The notes below the pieces were generated by a model. The model saw nothing but the letters and a program-made list of their open reading frames with translations, searched no databases and was not told the DNA's origin. This document shows, one piece after another, positions 33,430-43,437 of a stretch of 64,000 nt of DNA. This stretch comes from CAWHXG01 sp963833235 (GTDB lineage Bacteria; Pseudomonadota; Alphaproteobacteria; Rhodobacterales; Rhodobacteraceae). The DNA is taken from the NCBI GenBank assembly GCA_963833235.1, contig CAWHXG010000002.1, forward strand, positions 1 to 64,000, in the 5' to 3' direction. Position 1 is the stretch's first letter; every line of letters starts with the position of its first letter. The translations under genes were made by a program, and so were the position numbers.

Positions 33430-36400
33430 TCAGACCCCCGGCGGCCGGCGCAGGTCGAGCGTGCAGGGCGCCTCGCCGTGCACCCGCTCCTGCGGCGGCG
33501 CATAGGCGCCGGGGCTGTGGCCGTGCGGCTCGAACCGCGCCAGCCGCCGCGCTTCCGCCTCGTTGCCGTTCACCGGGAAGGTCTCGTAGTTCCGCCCGCC
33601 GGGATGCACCACGTGATAGGTGCAGCCCGCCACCGCCCGGCCGGACCACCGGTCGAAGATGTCGAGCCGCAGCGGCGCGTGCACGGGCACGTTCGGGTGC
33701 AGCGCCATTGCCGCCTGCCACGCCTTGTAGCGCACGCCGCCGACGCTTTCGCCGTTGCGCCCCGCCGCCTGCATCGGCACCGCGCGCCCGTTGCAGGCCA
33801 CGGTGTAGCGCTCCGGCGCCGCCGTGGTCAGCTTCACCTGAACCCGTTCGGTCGAGCTGTCGGTGTAGCGCACCGTGCCGCCGATGGCGCCGGTCTCGCC
33901 CATCACGTGCCAGGGCTCCAGCGCCTGGCGCAGCTCCAGATGCACGCCGCCCTCGCCGTCGTCATGCTCCACCTCGCCGCAGAACGGAAACCGGAACTCC
34001 GCCTGCGCCTCGAACCACTCCTGCCGGAGGGGCAGACCATGGGCGGACAAATCAGACAGCACGCCGCGGAAATCCTCCCACACGAAATGCGGCAGCATGA
34101 AGCGGTCGTGCAGCGCCGTGCCCCAGCGCACCGGGTCGCCGGTCAGCGGGCTGTCCCACATCCGCGCCACGATGGCCCGGACGAGAAGTTGCTGCGCCAG
34201 GTTCATCCGGGCGTTCGGCGGCATCTCGAAGCCGCGGAACTCCACCAGACCCAGCCGGCCGGTCGGCCCGTCGGGGGAGTAGAGCTTGTCGATGCAGATC
34301 TCCGCGCGGTGGGTGTTGCCGGTCACGTCGGTCAGCAGGTTCCGCAAGAGCCGGTCCACGACCCAGGGCAGCGGCGGCGCGGGGCCCGTGGCATCGCCAC
34401 TGGGGGCGCTGATCTGCGCCAGCGCGATCTCCAGCTCATACAGCGTGTCGCGGCGGCCCTCGTCCACCCGCGGCGCCTGGCTCGTCGGCCCGATGAAGAG
34501 CCCCGAGAACAGGTAGCTCAGGCTCGGATGCCGCTGCCAGTGCAGGATCAGCGAGCGCAGAAGGTCCGGCCGCCGCAGGAACGGGCTGTCCAGCACCGTG
34601 TCGCCGCCCACCACCACGTGGTTGCCGCCGCCGGTGCCGGTATGGCGGCCGTCGATCATGAACTTGTCGGCGCCCAGCCGGGTCTGCCGCGCCTCCTCGT
34701 AGATCGCCTCGGTCGTGGCCACGCACTCCTCCCAGCTTGCCGCCGGATGCACGTTGACCTCCAGCACGCCGGGGTCCGGCGCCACCCGCACCACCTGCAG
34801 GCGCGGGTCCTGGGGCGGCGGATAGCCTTCTATATGCACCGGCCGGCCCAGCGCCTCGGCGGCGCTCTCCGCGGCGGCCACCAGATCGAGGTAATCCTCC
34901 AGCGCCTCCACCGGCGGCAGGAACACGGTCAGCCGCCCGTGCCGCGGCTCGACGCTGATCGCCGTGCGCACCGCGCCGCCGATCTCGCCGATCTCGCCGC
35001 CCGTCTCGGCATCGGGGCGCGCGGCCCCCCCTGCTCGCGCCGGTCCTGCCGGACGCTGCCGGGGATGAAGCTCGCCAGCGGCTGCACCTCGCCGCCCTGC
35101 TGCGCCGCTTGCGCCACAGCCTCCGCCGCGGCCTCGGCCAGCGACCCGGGCGCCCCGCCCGGCAGCAGCCCCCGCGGCACGGTGGGATCGACCGGGTTGG
35201 TGTAGGGGTAATCCGCCGCCGGCACATGCGGCAGCGCCCCCAGCGGCAGCCGGTAGCCCACCGGGCTGTCGCCGGGCACCAGAAAGATCCGCCCCCGCCG
35301 CGTCGTCCACCGCTCCGTCCGCCAGCGCCGGTCGCCCGAACGGCCCTGCCACGCCTGCACCGGCAGCACGTAGCCCACCGGCGCCGTCAGCCCGCGGGCA
35401 AAGACGTTCGCCATCCGGCTGCGCGCCTCGGCATCCTCCAGCTCGCTGTTCTCGGGCGTCACGTTGTCGGGCAGGTTCGCCTCGCGCAGCAGCCACTCGC
35501 CGGGATCCTCATAGGCCGGCAGCACCGTGTCGCCGCCCAGCCCCAGCGCGTCGGCCATCCCCGCCAGCAGCGCCTCGGCCGCCTCCGGCCCCGGCGGCAC
35601 CGCCTCGGGTTCCGCGCCCTCCACCGCGATCAGCGCCGCGTCGCGCCAGATCGGCACGCCGTCCTTGCGCCAGTACAGGCTGAACGTCCACCGCGGCAGC
35701 GTCTCGCCCGGATACCACTTGCCCTGCCCGTAATGCAGGAACCCGCCGGGCGCGAAGCGGTCCCGCAGCCGCCGGATCAGCTTGTCCGCCAGCCCCCGCT
35801 TCGTCGGCCCCACCGCGTCGGTGTTCCACTCTCCCGCCTCGAAGTCGTCAATGCTCACGAAGGTCGGCTCGCCCCCCATGGTCAGCCGCACGTCGCCGGC
35901 CTCCAGCCGCGCGTCCACCTCTTCCCCAAGCGCGTTCAGCGCCTCCCAGCTCTCGTCGCTGAAGGGCCGGGTGATGCGCGGATGCTCGGCCACCCGCGTC
36001 ACCTCCATCGCGAAGTCGAAGGTCACCTCCGCGGCACTCGCCAGCCCGGTGATGGGCGCCGCGTTGCGGTAATGCGGGGTCGCGGCCAGCGGCACGTGGC
36101 TCTCGCCGGTCAGCAGGCCGCTGGTGGGGTCGAGCCCGATCCACCCCGCGCCCGGCAGGTACACCTCCGCCCAGGCATGCAGGTCGGTGAAATCCACCGC
36201 CGTCCCCGCCGGGCCGTCCAGCGCCGTCAGGTCGGGCCGCAGCTGGATCAGGTAGCCCGAGACGAACCGCGCCGCGAGCCCCAGATGCCGCAGCACCTGC
36301 ACCAAAAGCCACGACGTGTCGCGGCACGACCCGCGCCCGGTCTCCAGCGTCTCCTCCGGCGTCTGCACCCCCGGCTCCATCCGGATGACATAGCCGACCT

Positions 36401-36863
36401 CGCCGGCCAGCCGCGCGTTCAGCCCCACCACCATGTCGACCGTGGTCTGCCGGCCGCGGTCCAGCGTGGCCAGGAACGCCGCCAGACGCGGCCCCGCCGG
36501 CTCCGGCTCCCGGTAGATCACCAGATCGGGCGCGACGTCGGCCGGGTAGTCGAACGGCCATGCGCTCGCGCTGTCCTCCACGAAGAAGTCGAACGGGTTC
36601 CACACGCTCATGTCCGCCACCAGATCGACCTCGATCTTCAGCTCCCGCACCGGCTCGGGAAACACGAACCGCGCCAGCCAGTTGCCGTAAGGGTCCTGCT
36701 GGTGGTTGACGAAATGGGTCGCGGGGGTCACCCGCAGCGAATGGCTCAGGATATGCGTCCGCGAATGCGGCGCCGGGCGCAGCCGGATCACCTGCGGCCC
36801 AAGCGTCACCGGCCGGTCGTAGAGGTAATGGGTCCTGTGATGGATCGCGGCCTTGATCGACAT
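33430..36863 (-). CDS. Transglutaminase-DUF2126 protein (one frame break at a C7 run)
   Basis: About 1,144 residues. Residues 1-300 form a bacterial transglutaminase domain with Cys in RGSCRDTSWLL, His in DLHAWAEVYLPG and Asp in IGLDPTSG. The remainder is the large DUF2126 domain (TMGGEPTFVSIDD, FLHYGQGKWYPGE, MIDGRHTGTGGGNHVV). DUF2126 proteins form a conserved set with COG2308/COG2307 and have been predicted to modify peptides. The frame breaks at seven Cs (35025-35031), equal to loss of one base in a Gly codon. Start ATG 36863 has AAAGGGG upstream. First gene of the cluster. Confidence 0.88.
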
Positions 36864-37266
36864 CGGCGCCCCTTTGCGGCTTGGCGGATACAGGGGCGGA
36901 CGGTTTCATGTTTCGGCAAGGGTGGCTAGGTGCCCCGCGCCGCCCGGCCGGCCGGCCGAAGGCGCGCCCGGGGCGCCCGGCGGCCGGCCCGCCCCGGCCC
37001 CCGCGATCGGTGCCGCAGAGCTCCGGCAAGGGGTACACTGGGCCACGCGGGGACGCAGGAAACGCCGCCCCGATGCGCGTCCGGGTCCCGGGCCCGATCG
37101 CGGCTGCGGCACCCAGGCGGCGATCACCCGGGTTGCACCGGCGCACCTGTCGACGATATCGTCCGGATCGTCGGCGAAGCGTACGAAGCCGCACTTCATC
37201 TGGCGAACCTTGCAACTCCTGAATATGTATTAATAAGGTCGATGTGTTTCACTTCGGAGCCGCGCA
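36864..37266. other. Divergent intergenic region, no gene seen
   Basis: About 400 bases between the DUF2126 operon and the soluble kinase. The left half is extremely GC-rich with self-complementary blocks (CGGCCGGCCGGCCG at 36945-36958, then GGCGC...GCGCC). The right end (37210-37240) is AT-rich with TTGCAA and TAATAA that could serve the kinase, though the 15-base spacing is poor. Open frames here lack ribosome sites and family resemblance. Confidence 0.5.
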
Positions 37267-37926
37267 ATGACTGCACCCCCGGAAACCGCCCGGTCCCAGA
37301 CGGCACCCGAACAGGATGTCGCGACGGACCCGCTGTCGCCGGCCGAGGCGGATCACCAAATCGCAAACAGCCTCAGCCTCGTGGCCGTGATGCTCCGGCA
37401 CCAAAGCAAGACGGTCGCCGATGCCGAAGGGGCCCGCATCGCCATGGCCAGCGCCAGCCTGCGGGTTCAGGCCATCGCCCGCATGCACCGTCTGCTCACT
37501 GAGGCCCGTCCGGGCAAACTGGTGGATTTCGAATCCTTCCTGCGGCCGGTCTGCGACACCGTGGCCGAAAGCCTCGATTGCAGGATCACCCTCGCGTCGG
37601 ACCCGGCCGCGATGTCCGAGGTCGAGGTCGCGAAGCTCGGCATCGTCATCAACGAACTGGCCACCAACGCCGTCAAGCATGCCCGGTCCTCCGAAAAGCC
37701 GCCGCAGATCGCCATCGAGGCCCGGCGCCTCGGCACGCGGCATCTGCGCCTGACGTTGCAGGACGACGGTTTCGGGCTGCCCGAAGACTTCGACATCGAG
37801 CGCACGCGCGGGCTGGGCATGAAGATCGTGACCACCACGATCTCAGAGCTTGGCGGCTCCGTTCACGTGGCCCCCGGCGATGGCGCCGTCTTCGTGATCG
37901 ACCTGCCGCTGACCACCGGAGGATAG
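37267..37926 (+). CDS. Small soluble histidine kinase, HisKA_2 type, without sensor domain
   Basis: A 219-residue kinase core with no membrane segment and no recognisable input domain. The dimerisation/phospho-acceptor box reads EADHQIANSLSLVAVMLRHQ (about 27-46), the N-box NELATNAVKHA and the G-box DDGFGLP...GLGMKIV. HisKA_2 kinases of this size usually belong to PhyR-type or light/stress signalling and need a partner for input. The 3' end overlaps that of the convergent Crp/Fnr gene by 64 bases. Confidence 0.85.
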   Translation: MTAPPETARSQTAPEQDVATDPLSPAEADHQIANSLSLVAVMLRHQSKTVADAEGARIAMASASLRVQAIARMHRLLTEARPGKLVDFESFLRPVCDTVAESLDCRITLASDPAAMSEVEVAKLGIVINELATNAVKHARSSEKPPQIAIEARRLGTRHLRLTLQDDGFGLPEDFDIERTRGLGMKIVTTTISELGGSVHVAPGDGAVFVIDLPLTTGG

Positions 37927-38627
37927 AGCCGCTCGTACTCGTCTTCGGGCACCCCGTAGCAATGGCGGGCCTCATGCTCCAGCCCCTCGCGGTCGAGGAC
38001 CGTGATCCGCCCGCGCCCGGCGCGGATCAGCCCCTTGCCCTCAAGCTGGTGGGTGCCCACCGTCACGCCCGCGCGCCGCACGCCCAGCATGACGGAAAGG
38101 AACTCGTGGGTCAGCACCATCGTGTCGCCTTCGATCCGGTCGTGGCACATCAAAAGCCAGCGGGCCAGCCGCTCCTCCAGCCTGGCGCGCCCGTTCGACA
38201 GCGCGGTATGGGTCGCCTGGATGAAAAGCGCCTGAAGAAAGCGCAGCAGGTGCTGGCGCATGCTGGCGCTTTCGTCCAGCAGCTCCGACAGCCGCTCCGT
38301 CGCGATGGCCCGCCCGTGGCCGCCGATCTGCATGAAGGTCTCGTGGGGCGACTGGGTGCCGCCCGTCAGGACCGGCGTGCCAGACATGCCATCGAAGCCG
38401 AAAAGCCCGGCCTCGATCCGGTGTCCTTCCCGCCCCACCGCGATCATCGAGCCAAGCCCGGTCTCGGGAAAGTAGACGCGGGTGATCTTCTCTCCCGGCA
38501 TTTCCAGGACCATCCCCATCGCCATCTCCACCGGTTCCAGATGCACGTCGAGGCGCGCGCGGTCGTCCGCAGACAGGCTCTGAAGCAGGTGGTTCCGGCC
38601 GACGGGATAGGGCAGACGCTTCTCCAT
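37863..38627 (-). CDS. Crp/Fnr-family transcriptional regulator
   Basis: A 254-residue regulator: N-terminal cyclic-nucleotide-binding-type barrel (about 10-130), dimer helix (about 135-160) and winged HTH (LTHEFLSVMLGVRRAGVTVG, about 175-194). No FNR-type cysteine cluster is evident at the N-terminus, so the ligand is unknown. Start ATG 38627 has AAGGAG eight bases upstream. It overlaps the kinase gene tail-to-tail and has a CRP-like dyad about 130 bases before its start. Confidence 0.88.
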   Translation of the reverse strand: MEKRLPYPVGRNHLLQSLSADDRARLDVHLEPVEMAMGMVLEMPGEKITRVYFPETGLGSMIAVGREGHRIEAGLFGFDGMSGTPVLTGGTQSPHETFMQIGGHGRAIATERLSELLDESASMRQHLLRFLQALFIQATHTALSNGRARLEERLARWLLMCHDRIEGDTMVLTHEFLSVMLGVRRAGVTVGTHQLEGKGLIRAGRGRITVLDREGLEHEARHCYGVPEDEYERLYPPVVSGRSITKTAPSPGAT

Positions 38628-38987
38628 GGAAGGCTCCTTGCTCGGGGCAAGAGCACTTCGCGGGGCGTCTCTCAAACGGTCGCGCCCATAATATGAAGCG
38701 GCCGTTAACGCACAATGCGCCGGGATGGCGCAAATGGCCAGACATCTTTGGTCTTTTGTGCGTATTCGCACATTTGGCGCCACGCCCCGAGGGCAGGCGA
38801 CGCCAGGCGACCCGGCATGCCCCGGCCCTTGACCAGCGCTTTCCTCGGTCCGGGACCGATCATAAAGGCGATGGAGGACCGCTCCGCCGGGCGAAGCCCC
38901 TGTTCGGGTGCATCTGCAACTGTCCGCCCCCCCGCGAAAGTGGGTCCTGCGACCCGCCCGCGCGGCAGATCGAGCGGTGAAGATCGG
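38628..38987. other. Intergenic region upstream of the Crp/Fnr gene
   Basis: About 360 bases without a supported gene. It holds the CRP-like dyad described separately and the downstream end of the SulP gene. The right part (38800-38987) is GC-rich and shows no clear motif or ribosome site. Confidence 0.5.
38757..38772. promoter_or_regulatory. CRP/FNR-like dyad
   Basis: Perfect palindrome TGTGC-GTATTC-GCACA, with the 5-6-5 geometry of CRP/FNR sites, 130 bases upstream of the divergent-facing Crp/Fnr start. Autoregulation is the simplest reading. It is inferred from shape and position. Confidence 0.55.
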
Positions 38988-40766
38988 TCACCCGGTGCGG
39001 TCGGGCTGGGGCGGAGGGATCGTCCGCGCGGTGATCCCGGCGTCCAGACGGCTCATGGCCTGATGCTGCGTGAGCCAGACCTCGCCCGTGAGATGGTCGA
39101 GGATGTCGCTGCGCCGCAGCCTGTCCATCACCGGGCCCTTCACCTCCGACAGATGCAGCCGGATGCCGGCGTCCTTCAGGCGATGGACGGCAAGCTCCAG
39201 CGATTCCAGCGCGGAGGCGTCGATCGCGTTGATGGCCGAGCATTGCAGCACCACGTCGGTCACCTCCGGCCGGGTCGCGACATGGTCCTGCAACACGCCC
39301 TCGAAGGCGCGCGCGTTGGCGAAGGTCAGCGACTTCGTCGACGCGCAGGGACAGCACGTGCGGGCTGCGTCACGACCTCGTGGCGCTCCACGTTGCGGTA
39401 GTGCTCGGTGCCCGGCACCAGCCCGACGACGGCGACATGTGCGGACGCGAGGTGCGTAAGAGATGCGCGATCGACGTCGCGACGCCCGCGACGACCCCGG
39501 CTTCGACCCCGGCAGTCAACGTCACGACGATCGTCGTCGCCATCGCCGCGAAGTCGAAGCGTGGAATAGGCCCAGGTTCGGCGAAGGATCGGCGAGGTCG
39601 ACGAGGCTCAGCACCGCGACGATGATGGTCGCGGCCAGCGTCGCGACGGGCAGGAAGTAAAGAAGCGGTGTCAGCAACAGCGAGACGAGCGGCGAGGCCG
39701 AGCGGCGGTGAACGCGCCCGCCGCAGGCGTTACGCGCGCCCGCGTCGAAGTTGACGACGGAGCGCGAGAAGCCACCCGTGACCGGAAAGCCGCCGCGGAA
39801 GGCCGCCCCGATGTTGGCGGCCCCGAGGCCGATCAGCTCCTGGTCGGGGTCGATGCGCTGCCGCTTCTTGGCGGCAAGCGTCTGCGCGACGGAGACGGAT
39901 TCGACGAAACCGATGACCGAGATCAGCAGCGCCGAGGCAACGAAGGCCACTCCACAGCGTCCAGCGAAAACGACGGCAGGGTGAGGCGCGGCAGGCCTGT
40001 GGCACGCGCCCACGACCGCGACGCCCCGACCCGGCGAGGTCGAGAACGGCCAGACGACGACGTGGTCGCGACGATCGGCCAGGACAGGGCCCGATCCTGA
40101 CGCGACGAGTCCGGCAGCGCCCCGACGAGCGCCGAGGCGCAGAAGAAGCGGCTTCAACCCGCGTCCGCGACCCAGAAGAGGAACGCCAGCGTGGACGCGC
40201 CAAGCACAAGGGTCGGCCAGTGCGTCTCATCCGCGTGCCGGGCAAGCGAGGTCGACGATCTCGACCAGCGTCTGGCCTTGCGCGTCGACTCCCAGGATAT
40301 GCTTCAGCTGGCTTGCGGCGATGAGGATGCCGGACGCGGTGATGAACCCGGCGATGACCGGATGCGACAGGAAATTGGCGAGGAACCCAGGCGGAGCAGC
40401 CCCATGGCCAGCAGCACGATGCCGGACAGGAATGCCAGCGTGAGTGCGGCGGTGGCCGGGCCGATGCCGCGGTGTCGGTGATCCTTGCGACCGCCGCCGC
40501 TGTCATCAGCGAGACGACCGCCACCGGGCCGACCGCCAGGCTGCGGCTCGTGCCGAAGATGGCGTAGAGGACGATCGGCACGATGGACGCGTAGATGCCC
40601 GATGTCAGGCGGCAGCCCGGCCAGCAGCGCGTAGGCCAGCGACTGCGGGATCAGCATGATCGTGACGATGATCGCCGCCGTCGCGTCGCGGTGAATGTCG
40701 AACGGTCGTAGTCCCGTCCCCAGTCGAGGATCGGGAAGAAGGACGCGGTTTGCGGGGCGGCACCGT
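38988..40766 (-). CDS. SulP-family anion transporter with STAS domain (frame interrupted)
   Basis: Pieces of a full-length SulP permease lie in order: LIPQSLAYALLAGLPPDIG, SLAVGPVAVVSLMTAAAVA, then SVIGFVESVSVAQTLAAKKR and the GAANIGAAFRGGFPVTGGFS motif, and a C-terminal STAS domain (VLQCSAINAIDASALESLEL). Total about 590 residues; the start is uncertain (GTG near 40766). Many breaks; two I could resolve are a Pro codon and a Glu codon (GAAG, 39333-39336 on the minus strand) with doubled synonymous third bases. Last gene of the BigR-type cluster, so sulfate, sulfite or thiosulfate transport is likely. Confidence 0.8.
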
Positions 40767-40776
40767 CGGCGCCCGG

Positions 40777-41681
40777 TCAGAACCGGTTGACCGGGATCTT
40801 CAAGTAGTGATGGCCGTCATCCTCGGCCGGTGGCAGCCCTCCGCCCCGCAGGTTCACCTGCAGCGCGCGCCAGCATGCGGTCCGGCAGCGGCAGGGTCGC
40901 GTCGCGCGTCTCGCGGCAGTTCGATGAAGTCCTCGCGGTTCGGTGCCCTTGCACGTGGATGTTGTGGGCCAGATGCCGGGCGACGGTCGCTTCCCATCTG
41001 GTCGGGGCGTTCGTCGGCCCGCCGTAGTCGTGGCCGACGAAGAGGCGCGTGCTCCCCGGCAAGGCGAGGATGCGCTGGATCGAGCCCCACAGATCGGTCG
41101 CCGAGCCGCCGGGGAAGTCCGCAGCGCGACGTGCCGGCGTCGGGCTGCATCAGCGTGTCGTGCACCAAGGCGCTCGTCCCCCACGACGTAGCTGACCGAG
41201 CCCAGCGTGTGGCCCGGCGACAGCATCACGCGCACGGCCAGGGAGCCGATCTGAAACCGTCGCCATCCTCAACAACCGCGCAAAGTGCCTTGCCACATCG
41301 AAAGCGTCGGGCAGGTTGTAGAAGCCGCGCCAAAGCTCCGCGATCTGCCGTGTTCGCGCGCCGATGCCGTTCGGCACGCCGATGCGTTCGCAGCCGGGCC
41401 GAGGCCATCAGGTGGTCGGCGTGGGGATGCGTGTCGAGCACCAGGACCGTTCAGGCCCTCCGCGCCTCCAGCAGCCCCAGCATCCGCTCGACGCCTCCGC
41501 GTCCGTCGCGCCGCTTCGGGTCGAAATCCAGCACCGTGTCGACGATCGCGCGCCTGGTCCGCGGGCAGGCGACGACATATTGGACCGACCCGGTCGCGGC
41601 CTCGTAGACGCCCCACACGTCCGGCGCCCGGGGCCGGTCGAGGGGGAGTGACGGATCAACGGGTGGTCGACGGTCGCTCAT
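40777..41681 (-). CDS. Metallo-beta-lactamase-fold hydrolase, persulfide-dioxygenase/Blh type (frame interrupted)
   Basis: About 300 residues after repair. Metal motif THPHADHL, second histidine in LSPGHTLGSVSYVVG and third in FVGHDYGG, and the end LPPAEDDGHHYLKIPVN typical of Blh/ETHE1-like proteins that oxidise glutathione persulfide. Breaks fit doubled or lost wobble bases (for example CTTG on the minus strand at 41166-41169). Start ATG 41681 overlaps the upstream YedE-like stop (ATGA). Its place between YeeE/YedE genes and SulP under a BigR-type repressor supports a role in reactive-sulfur detoxification. Confidence 0.82.
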
Positions 41682-42130
41682 GGTGGCTCCCTCGTCTCAG
41701 ACGACGACCGCATCGGCGTGCCCGCATCGCCCTGACGGGCCGCCAGCCAGAGGCCGACGAGCATCGCGGGCACGAAGGTCAACGTGCCCGGCGCCAGCCA
41801 GCGGCAGCGCCGTCCAGGCCGGGCCGGGGCAGAAGCCGCCGATGCCCCATCCGATGCCGAATAGCGCAGCGCCGGTCAGCAGCGGCCGGTCGATGGCGGT
41901 GCGGGCGGCATGTCGAAGCGCTCCGACAGGACGGGTGCGCGCGCCGCCAGGCAACCCGGTAACCGACGAAGGCCGTGAGCGCTCGCACCACCCATCACGA
42001 AGGCCAGAGACGGGTCCCAGTTTCCGAGCACGTCGAGGAAGTTCAGGACCTTGGCCGGGTCGGACATGCCGGACACGACCAGCCCGACGCCAAAGATGAG
42101 GCCGCACAGAAATCCGAGAACGGGGCGCAT
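41678..42130 (-). CDS. YeeE/YedE-family protein, second half type (DUF6691-like; frame interrupted)
   Basis: About 150 residues, four hydrophobic segments. It begins MRPVLGFLCGLIFGVGLVVSGM, has DPAKVLNFLDVLGNWDPSLA, and the conserved Cys motif GGFCPGPAW seen in thiosulfate/sulfur-transport YeeE/YedE proteins. The frame is interrupted and restored inside. The stop overlaps the hydrolase start. With the upstream YeeE half it probably forms a sulfur-compound channel. Confidence 0.78.
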
Positions 42131-42142
42131 CGCTCACCCTCC

Positions 42143-42599
42143 CTAGACATGGCGGAGCAGGAGGACGGTGACACCGGCAAAGCCCATGAACGTGGCCACA
42201 GCTGCCAGTGACCGCGTCGAAAGGCGCGCAAGGCCGCAGACCCCGTGGCCGGAGGTGCAGCCCGACCCTAGGGTCGTCCCGCGCCCACCAGCAGGCCGCC
42301 GCCGCCATGCCGATGAGATTCGTCCGAGACCGTCTGCTCCACACGACCGCCGCGTCAAGCCTGACGACCAGCGGTGCGGCGATCAGCCCCGCGAGGAAGG
42401 CGAGCCGCCAGCCTTATCCCCTGGTCGCGTTCCGACCGGTCGCCGGACGGGCACAAGCGCTCATCGCACCGGTCGAGATGCCGGCGATGCCGGCGATGCG
42501 CCCGAACAGCACCATGACCATGACTGCCGACAGGCCGATGAGGACGCCGCCGGCCAGCGACGCCCATGGCGTGAACTCGGTCGGGACCACGGGTTGCAT
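42143..42599 (-). CDS. YeeE/YedE-family protein, first half type (frame interrupted)
   Basis: About 150 residues. The N-terminal part MQPVVPTEFTPW then GGVLIGLSAVMVMVLFGRIAGIAG is typical of YeeE/YedE membrane proteins. The C-terminal helix (VATFMGFAGVTVLLLRHV) lies in another frame, so at least two lesions exist in between. First gene of the sulfur cluster, divergent from the BigR-like regulator. Confidence 0.72.
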
Positions 42600-42665
42600 C
42601 GCGTCTCCTGTTCGGTCTTCGGTGGCGCCGCCTTGCTACGGTGACGAACCGCCGGTATATATCAG

Positions 42666-42681
42666 CCTTATCTACATTAGG
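42666..42681. promoter_or_regulatory. Candidate operator between bigR-like gene and sulfur operon
   Basis: Imperfect dyad CCTTAT-CTAC-ATTAGG in the only AT-rich stretch of the divergent intergenic region, 30 bases before the regulator start. BigR/SqrR repressors bind AT-rich dyads overlapping -10 regions, so this is the best candidate; it is inferred. Confidence 0.45.
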
Positions 42682-42711
42682 CAGTCCTTATACAAGGGGG
42701 TCGGGAAGCGA

Positions 42712-43158
42712 ATGGACGAGGATGTCGTCGCGCCATCCGAACTGGCCGACCGGGCAGAGAACGTCGCCCGGCGCCTGTCGCTGCTCGCGAACCCCAGCCG
42801 ACTGTTGATCCTGTGCCGGCTGGCGGAGGGGGAGGCGTCCGTCGGCACGCTCCTGACCGTCGTGGGCCTCAGCCAGTCGGCGCTGTCGCAGCATCTCGCA
42901 AAGCTGCGGGGGGGTCGGGTGGTCGCCACCCGCAGGGACGCGCAGACCATCTACTACCGTATCGACGATGCGCAGACCGAAGCCATCATGAGCGCGCTCT
43001 ACGAGGTCTTCTGCCGCCCTGGCGAAAGTGAGCCGCGTCCTGCGGATGAAGGCCCGCGGGACGTCCCCCGAGGATCGCCTCCGGCCCGCCTCGGTCGGCC
43101 GGTCTCCTCGAATGGCCAGACGCGCGTCCGGACGCCCGTGAGGCGCCCGGCGACATGA
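42712..43158 (+). CDS. ArsR/SmtB-family persulfide-sensing repressor, BigR/SqrR type
   Basis: A 148-residue winged-helix regulator with recognition helix LSQSALSQHLAKLR and wing VATRRDAQTIYYRI. Two cysteines, C35 (LILCRLAEGE) and C101 (YEVFCRP), are 66 residues apart, exactly as the sensor pair C41/C107 of SqrR. In that family they form a tetrasulfide bridge when reactive sulfur is present, releasing DNA. The tail after C101 (47 residues, Pro/Arg-rich) is longer than usual and may be a frame artefact. It is divergent from the YeeE/YedE-hydrolase-SulP operon it presumably represses. Confidence 0.85.
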   Translation: MDEDVVAPSELADRAENVARRLSLLANPSRLLILCRLAEGEASVGTLLTVVGLSQSALSQHLAKLRGGRVVATRRDAQTIYYRIDDAQTEAIMSALYEVFCRPGESEPRPADEGPRDVPRGSPPARLGRPVSSNGQTRVRTPVRRPAT

Positions 43159-43437
43159 CGGAATGCGTCGCGACGCCGTCGCTCGGTCGTGCCGCAGCGG
43201 CGGTCGGGTCGAACTGGAGGCGGCCCTGTCCTGCGCGTGAAGCGGACGCCCGCCAACCGGCCGCCGGTTCCGCAAGTCGGGTGCGCGGCTGCTGCGGGCC
43301 GCGGCGGTCGCCCCTCCCCCCCGCCCGCACCCCTCGCCCGGGCGTTGCGGATCGCGCGCGCGACCGTGCGCAGGGGTCCGACACAAAGCCGACCGAAAGC
43401 CGACGCCGCGCCGACACTTCGGATCACGCCATTCCGG

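Noticed and set aside
35025..35031. C7 tract as a phase-variable slippage site in the DUF2126 gene
   Set aside because: The lesion equals loss of one wobble base in a Gly codon, the same type as all other lesions in the window, so phase variation is not needed.
36906..37199. 97-codon minus-strand frame upstream of the DUF2126 operon
   Set aside because: Pro/Gly/Arg-rich low complexity, no ribosome site and no family match recognised.
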